Shown here piece after piece: positions 1 to 8,054 of a stretch of 20,558 nucleotides of DNA. Position numbers and translations under genes: made by a program. Under the pieces are notes generated by a model. That model was not told the DNA's origin, ran no database searches, and worked only from the letters and a program-made list of their open reading frames with translations. Source of the stretch: an uncultured Bacilli bacterium (GTDB taxonomy: Bacteria; Bacillota_I; Bacilli_A; RF39; UBA660); NCBI GenBank assembly GCA_934101495.1, contig CAKORG010000020.1, forward strand, positions 1-20,558, read 5' to 3'. The first letter of the stretch is position 1; the number at the start of each line of letters is the position of its first letter.

Positions 1-1719
1 TGTATAATATGCTTCGTAAGATTCGGCTAAATCTTGAATATCTAAATTATCAATACTAGACACTTTCATATTTCTTAATAAAATGTCTAATTTTGCATCC
101 ATACTATCTAATTTATTAGTTATATTATTTATTTTACCTCCAATAGATTCTAATGCTAATTTATTTTCATTAACTGTTTGACTAACTCCATTTAAACTTC
201 CATCTAACGCTAAGTATTTATTATTTACTAAAGATGCATTAGCATTTATAGAACCTTTAATTTGAGCAAATTCATTTCCTTGTGTTGAAGCAATACTTCC
301 AATTCCATTATTTAATGAAGTAAAATCACTTACTTGTTGTTCTTTTACTTTAGCAAATCCATTTGTTAAATTATTATTTAATCCATTGTAAGCACTATCA
401 ATTAATTTCTTAATATTTGCTGTTTCTGTAGTTATTACGCTATTTAAACCACTAAATTCAGTTGTTAATTGATTACTCATTGCATTTAATTTTGCTTCAT
501 TCCAATTAAATCCTGCAACTATTTTGTTATCCATTGCATTTAATTTTCTTTCGTTCCAATTAAATCCATTTTTAATTTGATCGCTTATTGCATTTGATTT
601 TCTTTCGTTCCAATTAAATCCATTTTTAATTTGATCACTTATTGCATTTGATTTTCTTTCATTCCAGTCAAATCCATTTTTAATTTGGTCACTTATTGCA
701 TTTAATTTTCTTTCATTCCAACCAAATCCATTTTTAATTTGATCACTTATTGCATTTGATTTTCTTTCATTCCAGTCAAATCCATTTTTAATTTGATCAC
801 TTATTGCATTTGATTTTCTTTCATTCCAACCAAATCCATTTTTAATTTGGTCACTTATTGCATTTAATTTTCTTTCATTCCAATCAAACCCAGCTACAAC
901 CTTACTATTTAAACTATTTAAAGAATTATTTATTTTAGAATAATAAGTATCTAATTTTGAGTTTAAACCAGAATTAATGCTGTCTAGTTTAACATTTAAA
1001 CCTGTATTAATATTATCTAATTTTGTATTTAATCCTGCATTGATATTATCTAACTTTGTGTTTAAACCAGAATTAATGCTGTCTAGTTTAACGTTTAAAC
1101 CTGTATTAATATTATCTAATTTTGTATTTAATCCTGTATTGATATTATCTAGCTTTGTATTTAAGCCTGTGTTAATATTGTCTAATTTAGTATTTAAGCC
1201 AGAATTAATATTATCTAATTTAATATTTAAATTAGTATTATTTTCATCTATTTTTTTATTTAAATCAGTAAAGTTTTCTTTTGTTTCTTCACTAAAATCT
1301 TTTATTTGGTCTTTTAAACTATTATAATTTTTGTTATTTAATTCCATTAGAGAATTATAATTATTATTAACAGTATTTAATAAGAATTCATTTTTTTCAT
1401 CAAGATATGAATTTAATGTTTCAAATTTACCATCAATATTTTTGTTTGTGGCAGAATAATAATTTTTTTGATTTTTAATTATACTTGCAAGTTCTTCACT
1501 AGTTTTACCTTCAAAATCATTAATTTTACCAGTTAAACTATCTGCAAGAGCTGTTGTATTTTTCTTATTGTTATCAATTTCATCTAATACTTCTGGAATA
1601 CTATCATTTTCTATTGTATTAACTTTGTAAAGTGATACCCCTACAAGTGATAAAAGGATAATAGCAATAATACTAGAAACAACAATTATAATTGTATTTT
1701 TCTTATTTTCTTTTTTCAT
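1..1719 (-). CDS. Membrane-anchored repeat coiled-coil protein (C-terminus beyond window)
   Basis: An open frame of 573 codons runs from an ATG at 1719 off the left edge with no stop. The start has an AGGAGAGG ribosome site five bases upstream. Residues about 9-31 form one transmembrane segment after a Lys-rich start, so the rest should lie outside the cell. Residues ~154-253 are an 11-residue repeat (consensus LDNINTGLNTK) and ~260-422 an 18-residue repeat (consensus NGFDWNERKSNAISDQIK). Both periods suit long alpha-helical coiled coil: 11 residues is three turns and 18 is five. The tail stays heptad-like (NKLDSMDAKLDILLRNMK). It is probably the second gene of a unit with the PrsA-like gene, 12 bases downstream of its stop. 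I recognise no enzymatic domain; a stalk, adhesin or envelope scaffold role is inference. Confidence 0.8.
   Translation of the reverse strand, partial: MKKENKKNTIIIVVSSIIAIILLSLVGVSLYKVNTIENDSIPEVLDEIDNNKKNTTALADSLTGKINDFEGKTSEELASIIKNQKNYYSATNKNIDGKFETLNSYLDEKNEFLLNTVNNNYNSLMELNNKNYNSLKDQIKDFSEETKENFTDLNKKIDENNTNLNIKLDNINSGLNTKLDNINTGLNTKLDNINTGLNTKLDNINTGLNVKLDSINSGLNTKLDNINAGLNTKLDNINTGLNVKLDSINSGLNSKLDTYYSKINNSLNSLNSKVVAGFDWNERKLNAISDQIKNGFGWNERKSNAISDQIKNGFDWNERKSNAISDQIKNGFGWNERKLNAISDQIKNGFDWNERKSNAISDQIKNGFNWNERKSNAISDQIKNGFNWNERKLNAMDNKIVAGFNWNEAKLNAMSNQLTTEFSGLNSVITTETANIKKLIDSAYNGLNNNLTNGFAKVKEQQVSDFTSLNNGIGSIASTQGNEFAQIKGSINANASLVNNKYLALDGSLNGVSQTVNENKLALESIGGKINNITNKLDSMDAKLDILLRNMKVSSIDNLDIQDLAESYEAYYT
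454..939. repeat. 54-bp tandem repeat, nine units
   Basis: Units begin at 454, 508, 562, 616, 670, 724, 778, 832 and 886, an exact 54-bp step. The five units from 616 to 885 differ at only a few positions; the outer units (454, 508, 886) are diverged. In frame, each unit codes one 18-residue coiled-coil repeat with invariant WNE. Gly/Asp/Asn before the Trp and Ser/Leu after the Lys vary from unit to unit. Confidence 0.92.
961..1257. repeat. 33-bp tandem repeat, about nine units
   Basis: Units start at 961, 994, 1027, 1060, 1093, 1126, 1159, 1192 and 1225, and code an 11-residue helical repeat. The block 961-1059 is repeated as 1060-1158 with three differences by eye, so the latest expansion copied three units at once. 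The last unit (1225) is decayed. Confidence 0.9.
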
Positions 1720-1731
1720 TTTTTACCTCTC

Positions 1732-2871
1732 CTACTTAATTTTTTTATAAGCATTTTCATAAAACACTTTATAATCTTCAGCTTTTGTTGTTATATCATT
1801 ATTAAACTTTATTTTTGCCTTTTTTTCTAGATATTCATCTAATTTTTTATCATCTAATTTTAATCTTTTGATTATTGAATAGGCATATTTAGTTTTAATA
1901 ATGTCACTTATCTCATCTTCTTTAAGACTATCAACCGCATTGTAAACTTCTTCCAAAACATCATCTTTAGTAAAATATAGATTATTATCACTACTTGCTT
2001 CTTCACTATATTTTTTAACTAGTTCTTCAAAGTCTACTCCTGATTTAGCTTCTTTTAGAATCGTTTCTATTAAAGTCTTTTTTTGATTTATTACTGTATC
2101 AGTTAAACTTTCTAAAGTATTTGTATCAACTATTCCTAGTACTATTTGATTAGCTTTGTAATATTCTTTATAGTAATTAGAAGCTTCTTTCTTAATTTCT
2201 TCATCTGTTAAATAGTTTTTCTTGCCACTTGCATAAAGTTCTTCAAATACTTTATCATATAATTTGTCAGACTCTAAATAACTCTTGTAAGCTTTTTCAG
2301 TAATTTTATTCTTACTTAAAAACTTTTTGAACTTCCCATGACTACCAAAACTATTTATAACACTTTTTATGTTACTATTTATTTCTTTCTTTTCTTCTTC
2401 AGTTAAAGTAATATTGTTATCATTTGCTATTTTTTTAATGCTACTACGATATTTTAATTCATTCACAGCTTCAGATTTTAAATATTCTGAAACTGTCATG
2501 TTAACTGAAGATAATTGTTCTTCTAAAGTTGCATCTGGTATTTCACTAGCATCTTTACCAAAATAATTATATTTTAGATTATATAGACTCATATTCATAT
2601 CTGCCTTAGAATATTTATCATCATTAATTGTAAGTGCTGTAAAATTAAGTGATAATTTTAAAAATAATAATGTGAAGATTATAATAAGAATTATTATTAG
2701 AAAAATACCAAATATAATTTTATGTTTCATAACAAAATTCCAAATAGTTTTAAAAATATTTGGCTTACTTTTTGTTACTTTTTCTTCTTTTACAGACGTA
2801 ACACTTTTAGAACCTTTCTTTGGTGTATTTTTTACCACCGCATTTTTTGTTTTTGTAGCTTTTGTAGCCAT
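1732..2871 (-). CDS. Membrane-anchored PrsA/parvulin-like foldase, probably without catalytic His
   Basis: The 379-residue protein has a Lys/Thr-rich cytoplasmic start, a transmembrane helix at ~51-73 and an extracellular part with SurA/PrsA-like helices (~85-235), followed by a parvulin-like segment at ~238-337. That segment keeps the family's landmarks: a beta strand (NQIVLGIV), a helix, DFEELVKKYSEEASS, a helix, then KTKYAYSIIKRL. The parvulin pattern normally starts with HILV and ends with GYHIIK; here both His positions are replaced (NQIV, AYSII) and the Gly-Gly loop is missing. It may therefore act as a chaperone rather than an isomerase. Unlike PrsA it is not a lipoprotein, as there is no lipobox Cys. 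The ATG at 2871 has AGGGGG eight bases upstream. It is first in its unit, followed by the coiled-coil gene. Confidence 0.72.
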   Translation of the reverse strand: MATKATKTKNAVVKNTPKKGSKSVTSVKEEKVTKSKPNIFKTIWNFVMKHKIIFGIFLIIILIIIFTLLFLKLSLNFTALTINDDKYSKADMNMSLYNLKYNYFGKDASEIPDATLEEQLSSVNMTVSEYLKSEAVNELKYRSSIKKIANDNNITLTEEEKKEINSNIKSVINSFGSHGKFKKFLSKNKITEKAYKSYLESDKLYDKVFEELYASGKKNYLTDEEIKKEASNYYKEYYKANQIVLGIVDTNTLESLTDTVINQKKTLIETILKEAKSGVDFEELVKKYSEEASSDNNLYFTKDDVLEEVYNAVDSLKEDEISDIIKTKYAYSIIKRLKLDDKKLDEYLEKKAKIKFNNDITTKAEDYKVFYENAYKKIK

Positions 2872-2887
2872 ACCAATTCCCCCTAAC

Positions 2888-2909
2888 TATTACAGAAATT
2901 TCCGTAATA
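2888..2909. promoter_or_regulatory. 22-bp near-perfect palindrome, possible operator
   Basis: The arms TATTACAGAAA and TTTCCGTAATA are reverse complements except for one pair (A2894/C2903). The site sits just downstream of the predicted -10 of the PrsA-like gene, over the start of the transcript and ahead of its ribosome site. That is a typical repressor position. The regulator is unknown. Confidence 0.4.
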
Positions 2910-2917
2910 ATAACCTT

Positions 2918-2945
2918 ATTTTACCATAAATTCGACAAAAGTCAA
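2918..2945 (-). promoter_or_regulatory. Promoter of the PrsA-like gene
   Basis: Read on the minus strand: -35 TTGACT at 2940-2945, a 16-bp spacer, and -10 TAAAAT at 2918-2923. Transcription would begin near 2911, about 40 bases before the ATG. Confidence 0.6.
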
Positions 2946-2946
2946 C

Positions 2947-2974
2947 AAAAAAAGACAACATACTTGTTGCCTTT
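2947..2974 (-). terminator. Rho-independent terminator of the AAA+ operon
   Basis: On the minus strand AAAGGCAACA and TGTTGTCTTT form a 10-bp stem with one G-U pair around an AGTA loop, followed by a run of T. It lies 13 bases after the stop of the calcium-repeat gene. Confidence 0.75.
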
Positions 2975-2987
2975 TAATTTATAATTT

Positions 2988-4244
2988 TCATCTATTAATT
3001 AGTTCTACTAAAACTCTTCCTTTAAAAGTTTTTCCTTGATCAATATTTTGTTCACTACCAATTCCATGTAATTTAAAATCAACTACATAATCTTGTTTTG
3101 ATAAAGGTGCTATACTTATTTCTCTTCTTATTAAACCATTTTGTTTTGGACTTGCAACCCAATCTCCAGTAGTATACGCACCATTTGAACCAGTAATTTT
3201 AACCTTAAAATTATCAGTTAAGAAAGTATTTTCAACTTCAGTCCAATAAATATTGTAATATAGAACTCTATTTGTTTTATTCTCAACATTAAATTTAACT
3301 TCTGGAATATCAGTAGTAACTTCAGGATCATTTTGATCATCAGGATAAACATCTGCAATAGTAACATTACTACCTGCCTCAAAATTAACTACCAAAGCAG
3401 CAGTTGCCAAAGTAACATCTCCACCCCCAGTAGTAAGTTGCCCTCCTTTTTGATCAACCATGTAAGTACAATTTTTATCACACTTACCATCATTATCTTC
3501 ATCAATATTAATATCTGCTACTCCATCACCATTTGTATCAATATTTAAATCTGGATTACCATCTCCATCACTATCAATATTCAAATCAGCCTTTCCATCA
3601 CCATCAATATCTATATTAGTATCAGGCCAACCATCATTATTAGTATCGCAATTAAGAAAGCACTTACCATTTTCACCTTTTTGATTCATTTTATTAGAAA
3701 TTGTACCATCTTCAAGCAATACATTAAATGTTGGTTTTCTATTTCCACGATAATCAATATTTTGATCAGGAATTCTTCCATCTTTATTTGTATCACAGTT
3801 TACTTCACAAATTCCATCATCATTTAAATCAAGATTTAGATCAGGTATACCATCATCATTTAAATCAATATTCATTTTAGCTTTACCAATAAGTTGTACC
3901 CCACTAAAAGTAGCAAAACCTGCAATAAACAAAAAGCCAAGCAAGAAAAGAATTAATAAAACTTTATTACTTTTCTTAAATGAGAATATTAACTTATTTC
4001 CATCTTTTTGAACGCATAAACTATGAGGTAAAAATGTTTCATTATCTTTATTATCAAAAGCTACATTAAGTACTTTATCAACATATTTTTTAGTAACTGC
4101 TACATTTTCTTCATATACTTTATTTAAGGCCTCTTCAATTAATTTATCCTGTTCTCCACTTTTTAAAAGCATGAACTCTTTAATATTAATTGTTTCCTTA
4201 TTTCTTTGAAACTCCTTCTTATCCTTTTCATTTATTTTATTCAT
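2988..4244 (-). CDS. Single-pass membrane protein with thrombospondin-3-like calcium-binding repeats
   Basis: 418 residues. Residues 1-94 are charged and probably cytoplasmic; 95-118 is a transmembrane helix. Residues ~125-260 are an Asp-rich repeat array of DxNxDGxxD type (for example DIDGDGKADLNIDSDGDGNP), as in thrombospondin type 3 and dockerin-like calcium loops. Three regularly placed CxxxC pairs (C146/C150, C195/C199, C255/C259) look like disulphide or metal sites. Residues ~283-418 look like a beta-sandwich domain. The start has GAGGTGG seven bases upstream. It is last in a four-gene operon, 14 bases after the DUF2357-like gene, with a terminator behind it. The calcium-binding repeat is confident; its function is not known. 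Placement in an AAA+ operon suggests an extracellular sensor or stalk physically linked to the cytoplasmic machine (inference). Confidence 0.75.
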   Translation of the reverse strand: MNKINEKDKKEFQRNKETINIKEFMLLKSGEQDKLIEEALNKVYEENVAVTKKYVDKVLNVAFDNKDNETFLPHSLCVQKDGNKLIFSFKKSNKVLLILFLLGFLFIAGFATFSGVQLIGKAKMNIDLNDDGIPDLNLDLNDDGICEVNCDTNKDGRIPDQNIDYRGNRKPTFNVLLEDGTISNKMNQKGENGKCFLNCDTNNDGWPDTNIDIDGDGKADLNIDSDGDGNPDLNIDTNGDGVADINIDEDNDGKCDKNCTYMVDQKGGQLTTGGGDVTLATAALVVNFEAGSNVTIADVYPDDQNDPEVTTDIPEVKFNVENKTNRVLYYNIYWTEVENTFLTDNFKVKITGSNGAYTTGDWVASPKQNGLIRREISIAPLSKQDYVVDFKLHGIGSEQNIDQGKTFKGRVLVELINR

Positions 4245-4258
4245 TTTGCCACCTCAAT

Positions 4259-5344
4259 TTATTTTATTATAGTAACCATTTTTTTCTTTTTCTTATCTAC
4301 ATCATCAAGAAAAGCTTCTATACATTTCTTAATACCTGATGTTGCTTTTTCTTTTCTTTTATTTGCCTCTTTAAATTCCTTTTCCATTAATTTCTTAAAT
4401 TCTTTTTCTGTTATATCCCCAGAAAAAACAAAGTCATTAACAAGTTTACTCACAATTGCTGAATTATATCCATCATTTTCTTCTTTATTTATATCTAAAG
4501 CATCAGAATTAATAAAGAACGCTAAATCATATAATGTCTTAACATCATTACTCTTACTAATTTCATTTCTTTTTTGGGTACTAGTAACTGGTTTAATATT
4601 ATTTTTTTCTAAGTATTCCCAAAGTTCCAATGCTTTAACAAAGTTTTGTTCTTTTAAAATTACATTGGTTTTTCTAATTGGACTTCTAACTGGACTAGAC
4701 TCTTTTAAACTTTTAATAAATGTTGAACTTCTAAAAGCTGAAACAATATCTCTAATATGTTCAATTCTCTCATCAAGAGTATGTCCATCTTTAGAAGCAT
4801 CAACATCAGTTTCTTTCTTACTACTTAATTGTAAATTTACTTCTACAACTTCCCCTTTTCTTTTCATTAAACCTTTATAGGTAACCTCACTATCTACTTT
4901 TGCATAACTCTTTTGGTCTGATTCTTCTAGTTTATTTGTTACAAATGTATATAAATTATCAACTAAAGATTTAATAAATCTATTTTCATATAAGTCAACT
5001 GTTTCTTCTCTATAAACATTTAAAAGTTTTAGAGGAATAACTGTTCCATCATCTTGTACTTCTTGAATCATACTTGTATGTTGTGCTAAATGTCTAATTG
5101 ACTCTTCAGTTACAACCTTAGCTTTTTCAATTGGTACAATATTTTCTTCCTGAACAATAAATCTTCTTGGATTTCTTATTATATTATCTAGATAAGGAAT
5201 ACATTCTTCGACCATATCTATCCAAGATGTATCACTTACCTTAGCATCTATATCTCTTTTTATAGTAATATCAGATGAAGTAGCTCCTACAAAGGAACTA
5301 GCTTTATCTTTATTTAAATTATTTATATAATCTACTATATTCAT
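4259..5344 (-). CDS. DUF2357-like partner of the McrB-type ATPase
   Basis: 361 residues, soluble. Residues ~55-130 carry the pattern I associate with DUF2357 proteins that accompany McrB-like AAA+ ATPases: NPRRFI, a helix with ESIRHLAQH, a GTVIPLKLL strand and YENRFIKSL (119-127). DUF2357 proteins often carry a PD-(D/E)xK nuclease; I see no clear D...ExK here, and the rest is helical and Lys-rich, ending in a basic tail (KKKKK). The ATG has AGGTG five bases upstream and lies eight bases after the stop of the ATPase gene, so it is translationally close-coupled to it. Assignment to DUF2357 is from memory of the family and moderate; the pairing with an AAA+ gene supports it. Confidence 0.55.
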   Translation of the reverse strand: MNIVDYINNLNKDKASSFVGATSSDITIKRDIDAKVSDTSWIDMVEECIPYLDNIIRNPRRFIVQEENIVPIEKAKVVTEESIRHLAQHTSMIQEVQDDGTVIPLKLLNVYREETVDLYENRFIKSLVDNLYTFVTNKLEESDQKSYAKVDSEVTYKGLMKRKGEVVEVNLQLSSKKETDVDASKDGHTLDERIEHIRDIVSAFRSSTFIKSLKESSPVRSPIRKTNVILKEQNFVKALELWEYLEKNNIKPVTSTQKRNEISKSNDVKTLYDLAFFINSDALDINKEENDGYNSAIVSKLVNDFVFSGDITEKEFKKLMEKEFKEANKRKEKATSGIKKCIEAFLDDVDKKKKKMVTIIK

Positions 5345-5352
5345 AGTATCAC

Positions 5353-6051
5353 CTAAATTGTCTTTTTAAGACGTAATAAATATGCTTTACATTCAGGAGT
5401 TTTGCCCGCTCCAAATAATTTTTCTAGATAATTTACAAGTCCATCTATTTCATCTTTAATATATGCTAGATTTAATTGTTCAAATTTTCTTAAAATCTTA
5501 TGAGCCATTAAATAATCTATACCAGCAACTTCATCTCCACCACAAGCAACAAATGCTGGAACGAATTCTTTTAACTGTTTAACTATTCTGTTACCAAATG
5601 CTAAACGGAAATGATCAATAACATATCTATCCAATTGAGCTATTTTTTCAAGATTTTCATTACTTACTGGATGTTCTTCACTTGACTTTCTAAATAGTCC
5701 ATCCAAATATTTATAGCTTGTTTTAATTTTATCAGTTTCAGGGGCTTCAAAGACTTCACATTTATCATCAATTGCTATAGGCATTGCTCTATCATAAACC
5801 TTATCTGTTATCATAAATGTTGAGTCATCGTTATTGATTGTACCTATATACCACATATTTTCTGGTATTTTTAATTTACCATCATCTAACTTCTTTGGAT
5901 CATCTGGCCAAACATTTGGAACAAGTTCTACAACCCAGTCTTTTTTATTTGGTAGTTCCAAAATAGATAACATTTCTGCAAAGTAATATTCAACACGAGA
6001 TATATTCATTTCATCAAGTAGTGTTAAATAAACTTGATCATTATATTGTGC
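5353..6051 (-). pseudogene. C-terminal part of the McrB-type AAA+ ATPase, cut off by an in-frame TAA
   Basis: This frame directly continues that of the upstream half after a TAA at 6052-6054. It opens with the Walker B strand VYLTLLDEMN, then SRVEYYFAEMLSILE. Sensor-1 follows in IGTINNDDST, which holds the NxxD signature of McrB-type ATPases (NTAD in McrB), then DKVYDRAMPI and the helical lid. The first ATG inside (6009) lies after the Walker B aspartate-glutamate and has no ribosome site, so it is unlikely to be a true start. On its own the fragment lacks the Walker A. Joined to the upstream half it would give a 501-residue ATPase with no frame change. The only visible damage is the single stop; it could be a nonsense mutation, a sequencing error or a readthrough site. 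Confidence 0.75.
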
Positions 6052-6858
6052 TTAATACATTTTTTCTAGAATAGCTGTTTCATTAAATTTCTTTGTAAAT
6101 TCGTTAAAATACCCAAATATTTCTGTTGAGTCTCTCCATGAAGGTTGAACAGAAGCAACAGTTGTTTCATTATCAACGAAATTACCAAAAGCATATGCAA
6201 GTGAAGTTTTCCCAGTTCCAGAAATACCTTCAAGAATAATCAACTTATTTGATGCAAATGATGCAATAAATAATCTAATTAAGTTTATATCATAATATAA
6301 ATGTAACTTAGATGCTGAATAGTTTCTAAATCTATCGCAAAATTCTTCCAAAGTGAAGTCATTGTGTATTTCTTCAGGTGTCATATTTTCATATTTTGCA
6401 TCAACATTACTAAGTTTAAAGAATCTACTCTCCCCTTCTTTAAGTTCATTTTTAGGAGTTCCATCTTCATTATATTCGATTTCACCATTTTCATTAGTAA
6501 GTTCACTAAATTTAGCATTTTGTCTTTTTAATTTAAATATTTCATTATTAAGTGAATCAATTTCATCAATTAACATATCTTCTTTTTTAACATTTCTTCT
6601 GTATCTAACATATACTTTAATTGATTTATATATCAAGAATATAATCAAACCAAATATAGCTAATAAGAAAATGATAGAAAAAATCATTATTGCTAAACCA
6701 ATTCCTGTTAAGTCATTTTTATAATCACTTATAACAGTGATGTAATTCATGATGTTAAACATTTGAAACAACCCTTGACCTAAACCTTTAAATATGCTTA
6801 CAAAACCTTCAAAAAGAGGCTCCATAAATTTTGTAAAAAATTCTCCATATACACTCAT
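6052..6858 (-). CDS. Membrane-tethered McrB-type AAA+ ATPase, N-terminal part ending at a premature stop
   Basis: 268 residues before the TAA. An amphipathic start (1-50) leads to a transmembrane helix at ~54-77, a basic stop-transfer stretch (RYRRNVKK), a coiled-coil helix at ~90-118, a linker, and the beginning of the AAA+ module: DINLIRLFIASF, Walker A GISGTGKTS (211-219), then VQPSWRDSTEIFGYFN. It ends before the Walker B, so this part alone could not hydrolyse nucleotide. The ATPase core would face the cytoplasm. The ATG has AAGGAGG seven bases upstream, lying inside the last codons of the preceding gene, from which it is separated by two bases. See the downstream part for the rest of the module. 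Confidence 0.78.
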   Translation of the reverse strand: MSVYGEFFTKFMEPLFEGFVSIFKGLGQGLFQMFNIMNYITVISDYKNDLTGIGLAIMIFSIIFLLAIFGLIIFLIYKSIKVYVRYRRNVKKEDMLIDEIDSLNNEIFKLKRQNAKFSELTNENGEIEYNEDGTPKNELKEGESRFFKLSNVDAKYENMTPEEIHNDFTLEEFCDRFRNYSASKLHLYYDINLIRLFIASFASNKLIILEGISGTGKTSLAYAFGNFVDNETTVASVQPSWRDSTEIFGYFNEFTKKFNETAILEKMY

Positions 6859-6860
6859 CT

Positions 6861-7928
6861 TTATTCCTCCTTATTCTTTACAACTAGTTTCACATTCATT
6901 TTATCTAAACTTAGTTTATTATTTGCATTATTTTTCACAAACTCTTTAGTTACCAAAAGTTCCATATCATTTACTAAACTTGTTGGTTCAATTTCATCAT
7001 CAATATCCATTTCATAAATAATATTCATACCTATGTCTTTATACTCATTTATAATACTTTGAAATTCTATTTCTCTATCGTAAGGAACTAATATTTTAAC
7101 AAATTCTTTCAGATATTTATTATCAAAAAACTTAACTAAGCCAGCTTTCTTCATATCTTTGTTTATTCTGATTATATACCTATCCATTTCCATATTACTT
7201 ATTAATTCTTTAAGTAAACGAACCTCAAGTAAATCATAGGATATTTCTTTAATTTTAGCTTCATATTTTTTTAAAACGCCTTTAACTAAGTTGTCATCGA
7301 AATCATCTAAACCAGGCACTATGTAACTAAATAACACTTCATAATACACTGGATTATTACTTATCATTTTATATTCATTTTTGTAATCTTCACAATCTAA
7401 ATATTCAAGTATTTTTTTATCCTCATTAGCATTTTTCTTTACCTCATCAAATAAATCGTTAATAAAATATTTATTATCTTTTACTTCAAGTATTTTTGTC
7501 TTTCTTAAATAACTAAGTAAATATTTAAATTTACCTTTAGTATCTTGAATATCGCCATCAACAACATTACTTGCAAAATCCACATAACAAGCAGTACATA
7601 TAATAACTGATAATAAGAATGTTTCATTTTTCCAACTTCTTAACATTTGCATTTTATCATGTAATCTACAATATTCAATTATTGATTTTAAAACAAAGTT
7701 TATATTATCATTTGAATACTCAATAGGGTTTTCTTTATGAATATTATTTTGAAAATAATATTTTTCAGAATATATTTCTATTATTTCTTTAGCAAAACCA
7801 CTAAATTCTTTCTTACTTTGCCACATCTTATTATTCTCAATACTAATTAAAGATTCTAGTATCTTCGCATAAGAAAGCAAGTCTTTCTCTTTTTTTGTTA
7901 CATATCTATTTATAACACTTAAGCTCAC
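6861..7928 (-). CDS. Uncharacterised protein, first gene of the AAA+ operon
   Basis: 355 residues from a GTG at 7928. An upstream in-frame GTG (7940) would add four codons, but AGGTGAGG lies exactly six bases before 7928 and overlaps the first of those codons, so 7928 is preferred. The protein is soluble, mostly alpha-helical and rich in Lys, Asp and Tyr; I see no transmembrane segment, nucleotide-binding loop or catalytic motif. The second half has long acidic/basic helices (YDLLEVRLLKELISNMEMDRY). The stop codon lies two bases before the ATPase start, so the two are co-translated. In operons of this layout the first gene may code an adaptor or substrate-binding partner of the ATPase; that is inference only. 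Confidence 0.65.
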   Translation of the reverse strand: MSLSVINRYVTKKEKDLLSYAKILESLISIENNKMWQSKKEFSGFAKEIIEIYSEKYYFQNNIHKENPIEYSNDNINFVLKSIIEYCRLHDKMQMLRSWKNETFLLSVIICTACYVDFASNVVDGDIQDTKGKFKYLLSYLRKTKILEVKDNKYFINDLFDEVKKNANEDKKILEYLDCEDYKNEYKMISNNPVYYEVLFSYIVPGLDDFDDNLVKGVLKKYEAKIKEISYDLLEVRLLKELISNMEMDRYIIRINKDMKKAGLVKFFDNKYLKEFVKILVPYDREIEFQSIINEYKDIGMNIIYEMDIDDEIEPTSLVNDMELLVTKEFVKNNANNKLSLDKMNVKLVVKNKEE

Positions 7929-7959
7929 AATCAGCCTCACCTAACCTTATTCTTTATAA

Positions 7960-7988
7960 ATTATACCAAATTAAAAAAAACATTGCAA
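7960..7988 (-). promoter_or_regulatory. Promoter of the AAA+ operon
   Basis: Minus strand: -35 TTGCAA (7983-7988), a 17-bp spacer containing eight T in a row, -10 TATAAT (7960-7965). Transcription would begin about 25 bases before the GTG at 7928. Confidence 0.72.
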
Positions 7989-8054
7989 TATCACTTTAGT
8001 AATTTATAAAAAAAGTTATCTGCAATATCTTTAATTTCAGATATTAGTTTATAA

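Noticed and set aside
454..1257. Tandem repeats as a CRISPR array
   Set aside because: There are no unique spacers; units abut each other and stay in one reading frame.
977..1327. Plus-strand ORF of 116 codons with repetitive protein
   Set aside because: It is the reverse-frame shadow of the 33-bp repeat array; the minus-strand frame has a start, ribosome site and membrane anchor.
4206..4880. Plus-strand ORF of 224 codons
   Set aside because: Antisense to the DUF2357-like gene; Ser/Leu/Phe-rich shadow with no ribosome site.
5353..6009. Independent protein starting at the ATG at 6009
   Set aside because: No ribosome site and it would start after the Walker B; it is the second part of the interrupted ATPase gene.
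8033..8054. AATATCT/AGATATT hairpin as terminator of the DUF1016 pair
   Set aside because: The T run comes about eight bases after the short stem, so it is not convincing.
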